DNA of 64,000 nucleotides, from assembly GCF_000155955.1 (NCBI RefSeq), contig NZ_GG697141.2:875270-939269 (forward strand), given 5' to 3'. Shown here piece by piece: positions 60,935 through 64,000 of the stretch (positions are counted from its first letter, which is position 1; the number at the start of each line of letters is the position of its first letter). This DNA comes from Mitsuokella multacida DSM 20544 (GTDB taxonomy: Bacteria > Bacillota > Negativicutes > Selenomonadales > Selenomonadaceae). A model generated the notes under the pieces. It ran no database searches and had not been told where the DNA came from. It worked only from the letters and a program-made list of their open reading frames with translations. The position numbers and the translations under genes are program-made.

Positions 60935-61831
60935 ATGAACGCATATGCTGTCATAGACATCGGCGGCACGGCCATCAAGTACGGCTGTGCGACAGAGGAA
61001 GGCCGGTTCCTCGAGAAAGCCTCCTGCCCGACTCAGGCAAGGGAAGGCGGCATCCCTGAGAAAGTCATCGCGATCGTGCAGGACATGGCCAGCCGCCATG
61101 CACTCGTGGGCGTGGCCATCGATACAGCCGGCATCGTGCGCCCCGGCGAGGATGGTGAGATCGTCTTTGCCGGCGAGGCGACGTTTCCCGGCTACAGCGG
61201 CACGAAACTCGGGCGCCTCGTGCGCGAGGCGGTACATCTGCCCGTGCTCGTCGAGAATGACGTCAATGCCGCTGCGCTCGGCGAGGCGTGGCTCGGTGCG
61301 GCGCGCGGCGCCTCATCGGCCTTCATGATCACGGTGGGCACGAACCTCGGCGGTTGCTTTGTGCAGCAGGGGCGTGTCTGGCATGGCGCGAGTTTCAGCG
61401 CCGGCGAGATCGGTTACCTGCGCCTGCACAACGAGAAGCGCATTCTCGAGGACGTCGCCTCGACGCGCGCGATGATCCGCGAGGCCGCCTTCTCGCACAA
61501 CATGAGCCCCTCTGAGATTACCGGCGAGATGGTCTTTGATTGGGCGCGCGAGGGCGATGAGGAGGCCATGGCTTCCATCGAGGAGCTCGCTTGTAATCTC
61601 GGCGAAGGCCTTGCGGCCGTCTGCTGCCTGCTCAATCCAGAGGTCATCGTGCTTGGCGGCGGCGTCATGGCACAGCACGAGATTCTCGGTCCTTTGCTCG
61701 AGAAACGGCTCGAGCAACTCGTCATGCCAGCCATGCGTGCGAAGACGCGCCTCGCTTTTGCCGCACTCGGCAACGATGCGGGGATGCTCGGCGCGCTCTG
61801 TGCGCTGCTGGAGCAGGAAAAAAATAAATAA
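60935..61831 (+). CDS. ROK-family sugar kinase
   Basis: 298 residues. The phosphate-1 motif DIGGTAIKYG is at the start, ENDVNAAALGEAWLG near residue 105, and VGTNLGGCF near 140. The usual ROK zinc motif (CxCGxxGC) is absent, and the position normally EIGH reads GEIGYLRL, as in some beta-glucoside kinases. It phosphorylates a sugar, perhaps glucose or a beta-glucoside. ATG 60935 is preceded by AAAGGAGAG. Confidence 0.85.
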   Translation: MNAYAVIDIGGTAIKYGCATEEGRFLEKASCPTQAREGGIPEKVIAIVQDMASRHALVGVAIDTAGIVRPGEDGEIVFAGEATFPGYSGTKLGRLVREAVHLPVLVENDVNAAALGEAWLGAARGASSAFMITVGTNLGGCFVQQGRVWHGASFSAGEIGYLRLHNEKRILEDVASTRAMIREAAFSHNMSPSEITGEMVFDWAREGDEEAMASIEELACNLGEGLAAVCCLLNPEVIVLGGGVMAQHEILGPLLEKRLEQLVMPAMRAKTRLAFAALGNDAGMLGALCALLEQEKNK

Positions 61832-61877
61832 AAACAAGGCCATCTGCACGCGGCCGCGTGCAGATGGCCTTGTTTTT
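61832..61877. terminator. Bidirectional intrinsic terminator
   Basis: AAACAAGGCCATCTGCACGC / GCGTGCAGATGGCCTTGTTT around a GGCC centre, with flanking T and A runs. Serves the ROK gene and the convergent TauE gene. Confidence 0.9.
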
Positions 61878-61909
61878 TCTGTGAGGTTGTGCATGATGGG
61901 ATGAGATGA

Positions 61910-62668
61910 TCAGTGGAATAATATCATGACAATGCCGCCGACAGCCGGCATGCCGACGATGAAGACGCGCAACAGGCGCAGAGGGGCGAGATGCGTCATT
62001 TTTGCGCCGAACCAAGCGCCAATCATGAGGCCGGCGAGCGTCTGGATGAAGATCGGGAAGTCGAGGCGGCCGTTGAAGAGGTAGCTGAGACCGCCGGCCG
62101 CTGAGATTGGCAGAATGACCATCATGCAGGTGCCGATGGTCTGCAGCAGCGGCACGCCGAAGACGACCATGAGGGCGAGCTGGATATAAGCCGCTGCGCC
62201 GATGCCGAAGGCGCCGGAGAGGAAGCCCATGAAGATGCCGATGAGAATGCCGTAGATCCAGAGCTTGCGCCCCGTCAGAGGCTCCTGGCGTATCTTGATA
62301 TGACGGCCGAGCCATTCGGCCTGGTACATCTTGATATAGAGCGTCACGGCACTCGAGGCGAGCATGAAGCCTGTGATGGCGCTGAGTATATTGGAAGGCA
62401 CGATATTGGAAAAGTTGGCGCCGAGGTAGGCACCCGTGATGCCGCCGAGCCCCATGATGGCGCCCGTCTTGACGAGGACTTCATGCTGGCGGAAGTGGCT
62501 GATCGTGCCGGACAGCATCGTGAAGACCATCGAGGCGAGGGCAACGGCGAGCGCCGTGTGGATGGGCACGTGGAAGCCGACGGTCAGCAGGGCAATCGTG
62601 ACGCCGGCGCCGCCGGCACCGACAAAGCCAATCAGGGCACCGAGGACGAGCATGGAGGCAAACAGCAT
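61910..62668 (-). CDS. TauE/SafE-family sulfite/organosulfonate permease
   Basis: 252 residues with about eight membrane segments. Two half repeats are recognisable by GALIGFVGAGGAG near the start and GFLSGAFGIGAAAY in the middle. Members export sulfite, sulfoacetate or related anions. The start at 62668 is chosen because AAAGGA lies 8-10 bases upstream on the minus strand, whereas ATG 62677 abuts it. The tRNA-Glu cluster lies just upstream on the same strand. Confidence 0.82.
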   Translation of the reverse strand: MLFASMLVLGALIGFVGAGGAGVTIALLTVGFHVPIHTALAVALASMVFTMLSGTISHFRQHEVLVKTGAIMGLGGITGAYLGANFSNIVPSNILSAITGFMLASSAVTLYIKMYQAEWLGRHIKIRQEPLTGRKLWIYGILIGIFMGFLSGAFGIGAAAYIQLALMVVFGVPLLQTIGTCMMVILPISAAGGLSYLFNGRLDFPIFIQTLAGLMIGAWFGAKMTHLAPLRLLRVFIVGMPAVGGIVMILFH

Positions 62669-62728
62669 GAGGACCATCCTTTCAAACAAAAAAGCCAGGA
62701 GCGACTGCATCCTGGCTGTTATCTACAA

Positions 62729-62803
62729 TGGTGACACCTATGGGATTCGAACCCATGAACCCGGCGTGAGAGGCCGGTGTCTTAACCGCTTGACGAAGGT
62801 GCC
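62729..62803 (-). tRNA. tRNA-Glu(CTC), third in order of transcription
   Basis: Minus-strand cloverleaf with acceptor GGCACCT/AGGTGTC, anticodon CTC in stem CCGGC/GCCGG, encoded CCA. Confidence 0.95.
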
Positions 62804-62805
62804 GA

Positions 62806-62880
62806 TGGTGACGCCTATGGGATTCGAACCCATGAACCCGGCGTGAGAGGCCGGTGTCTTAACCGCTTGACGAAGGCGCC
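62806..62880 (-). tRNA. tRNA-Glu(CTC), second in order of transcription
   Basis: As its neighbours, but with acceptor GGCGCCT/AGGCGTC: one A-T pair is replaced by G-C on both strands, a compensated change. Confidence 0.95.
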
Positions 62881-62881
62881 G

Positions 62882-62956
62882 TGGTGACACCTATGGGATT
62901 CGAACCCATGAACCCGGCGTGAGAGGCCGGTGTCTTAACCGCTTGACGAAGGTGCC
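62882..62956 (-). tRNA. tRNA-Glu(CTC), first in order of transcription
   Basis: Same sequence as the copy at 62729. It begins 24 bases after the gltX stop, on the same strand, so the three tRNAs may be read through from gltX. Confidence 0.95.
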
Positions 62957-62980
62957 ACGTAACTGACTTGATTTATTATA

Positions 62981-64000
62981 TTACAGCTCCTGCAATTTTG
63001 CAAGGCTTTTTTTGATTCTTTCCATGGAAATTTTTTTGCCGAGCAGAGAGAGGATCTCTGTAGCGCCGCCCGGCGTGACTTTCTGGCCTGCTGCGGCGAT
63101 GCGCAGGACCCACATGGCCAGGCCCTTCTTGATGCCCTGCTCCTCGATATAGGCGTTGAGCTTCTCGTAGAGCGCGTCGTTGTTCCAGTCGGACTCCGGC
63201 ACCTCTTCTAAGAGGGCCATCATGCCTGGCAGGAGCTCGACTGCCTTTTCCGGCGTGACCTTGTTGCGCTTGTTGACGTAGAGCTCCGCGTCGAAGGCCG
63301 GCTGCTCGCAGAGGAAAGCGATTTCCTGCGGCAGGTCGCCGAGGCGCTGGATGCGCGTCTTGAGCAGGGAAGCGAGGTGTGTCCAGCTCTGCTCGAGGTA
63401 ATCTGGCAGCTCGCCTACAAATGGGCGCGCCATCTTGGCGAAGTCCTCGTCGCTCATGGCCTTGAGGTACTCGCCGTTGATCCAGCCGAGCTTGTCGTAG
63501 TCGAAGACGGCCGGGGACTTCGAGAGGCCCTCGAGGCTGAAGTGCTCGATGAGCTCTGCCATCGAGAAGATCTCCTGATTCGTCGTCTTCGGGTTCCAGC
63601 CGAGCAGGGCGACGTAGTTGACGATGGCGTCCGGCAGGTAGCCAGCCTTGACGAGGTCGTCGAAGCTCGTGGCACCATGACGCTTTGAGAGCTTCGAGAT
63701 CGAGCCGTCTTCGTTCTTGCCCATGACCGGGGCGAGGTGGATGAAGGTCGGGACGTCCCAGCCGAACGACTCGTAGAGCAGGATGTACTTCGGCGTCGAC
63801 GTGATGAACTCAGCGCCGCGCATGATGTGCGTGATGTGCATGAGATGATCGTCGATGACATTGGCGAAGTTGTAGGTCGGCATGCCGTCGCGCTTCAGGA
63901 GGACCTGATCCTCGAGCTCTTCGTTCTTGATCGTGATGTTGCCGTGGAGCACGTCGAAGAACGTCGTCTCACCCGTGAGCGGCATCTTCTGGCGGATGAC
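62981..64000 (-). CDS. gltX: Glutamyl-tRNA synthetase, C-terminal part (runs off the window)
   Basis: The last ~340 residues of GltX; the reading frame stays open to 64000, so the N terminus with the HIGH motif lies outside. Visible parts are LLKRDGMPTYNFANVIDDH, THIMRGAEFITSTPKY and the KMSKS-equivalent SKLSKRHGA, followed by the anticodon-binding helices. It charges tRNA-Glu and sits directly upstream of three tRNA-Glu genes on the same strand. Confidence 0.95.
   Translation of the reverse strand, partial: VIRQKMPLTGETTFFDVLHGNITIKNEELEDQVLLKRDGMPTYNFANVIDDHLMHITHIMRGAEFITSTPKYILLYESFGWDVPTFIHLAPVMGKNEDGSISKLSKRHGATSFDDLVKAGYLPDAIVNYVALLGWNPKTTNQEIFSMAELIEHFSLEGLSKSPAVFDYDKLGWINGEYLKAMSDEDFAKMARPFVGELPDYLEQSWTHLASLLKTRIQRLGDLPQEIAFLCEQPAFDAELYVNKRNKVTPEKAVELLPGMMALLEEVPESDWNNDALYEKLNAYIEEQGIKKGLAMWVLRIAAAGQKVTPGGATEILSLLGKKISMERIKKSLAKLQEL

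Noticed and set aside
62729-62956. Three 75-base repeats as a CRISPR-like array
   Set aside because: Each unit is a complete tRNA-Glu on the minus strand with CCA end.

Overview
The window looks like one contiguous chromosomal segment from an anaerobic, GC-rich bacterium of the Negativicutes, most likely a Selenomonadaceae relative (Selenomonas or Mitsuokella type). This placement is an inference. It rests on a diderm-style periplasmic formate dehydrogenase with a twin-arginine signal next to Firmicute-style gene content (rubrerythrin, DUF362 ferredoxin, HydE/HydF, ROK kinase, AhbC/AhbD-like radical SAM enzymes) and on strong codon bias toward G/C in the third position. No phage, insertion sequence or CRISPR array was seen.

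Layout. 1-1660: end of an rRNA operon (5S) followed by 15 tRNA genes. 1.7-10.6 kb: secreted lipase-like protein, an unidentified structured RNA, a DUF362 ferredoxin coupled to an EAL/GGDEF-like signalling protein, then a MarR-controlled HlyD/ABC-2 export pair and a UspA protein. 10.7-15.4 kb: aromatic 2-oxoacid catabolism (iorA, iorB, paaK-like ligase) and a FliB-like protein. 15.4-18.1 kb: dinB, a LysR regulator and a small secreted peptide. 18.1-30.3 kb: a molybdenum-cofactor and formate dehydrogenase region, consisting of a Moco riboswitch with terminator, five Moco genes (MPT-binding protein, moeA, moaA, MOSC-MogA fusion, MobA-MobB fusion), fdhD, and the formate dehydrogenase operon (alpha with Cys in place of selenocysteine, fdhE, beta, gamma). 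30.3-43.9 kb: transporters (SLC13, ThrE-like, YeiH, DcuC, TRIC), a secreted M48 protease with TPR-like region, a Cys-rich secreted peptide, an orphan CARF-like protein, rubrerythrin, a low-molecular-weight phosphatase and a PepT-like peptidase. 43.9-46.6 kb: a five-tRNA operon, a GH1 glucosidase and an inverted second copy of tRNA-Arg. 46.8-50 kb: TetR regulator, AhbC/AhbD-like alternative heme enzymes and a small DUF4405-like membrane protein. 50-62.7 kb: MFS exporter, nagA, HAD and PHP phosphatases, a structured leader RNA with a 70-residue protein, hydF, two related secreted proteins flanking metA, hydE, ROK kinase and a TauE/SafE permease. The window ends with three tandem tRNA-Glu genes and the 3' part of gltX.

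How the genes work together. The Moco genes supply the cofactor of the formate dehydrogenase encoded directly downstream, with FdhD and FdhE as maturation proteins. A Moco-sensing riboswitch at the head of the Moco genes would close a feedback loop. HydE and HydF point to an [FeFe]-hydrogenase elsewhere, so formate and hydrogen metabolism are probably linked. AhbC/AhbD suggest the siroheme-dependent heme route, which could serve the cytochrome b subunit of formate dehydrogenase. The least explained items are the ~200-nt RNA at 3.2 kb, the ~200-nt leader at 54.65 kb and the CARF-like orphan at 38.6 kb.
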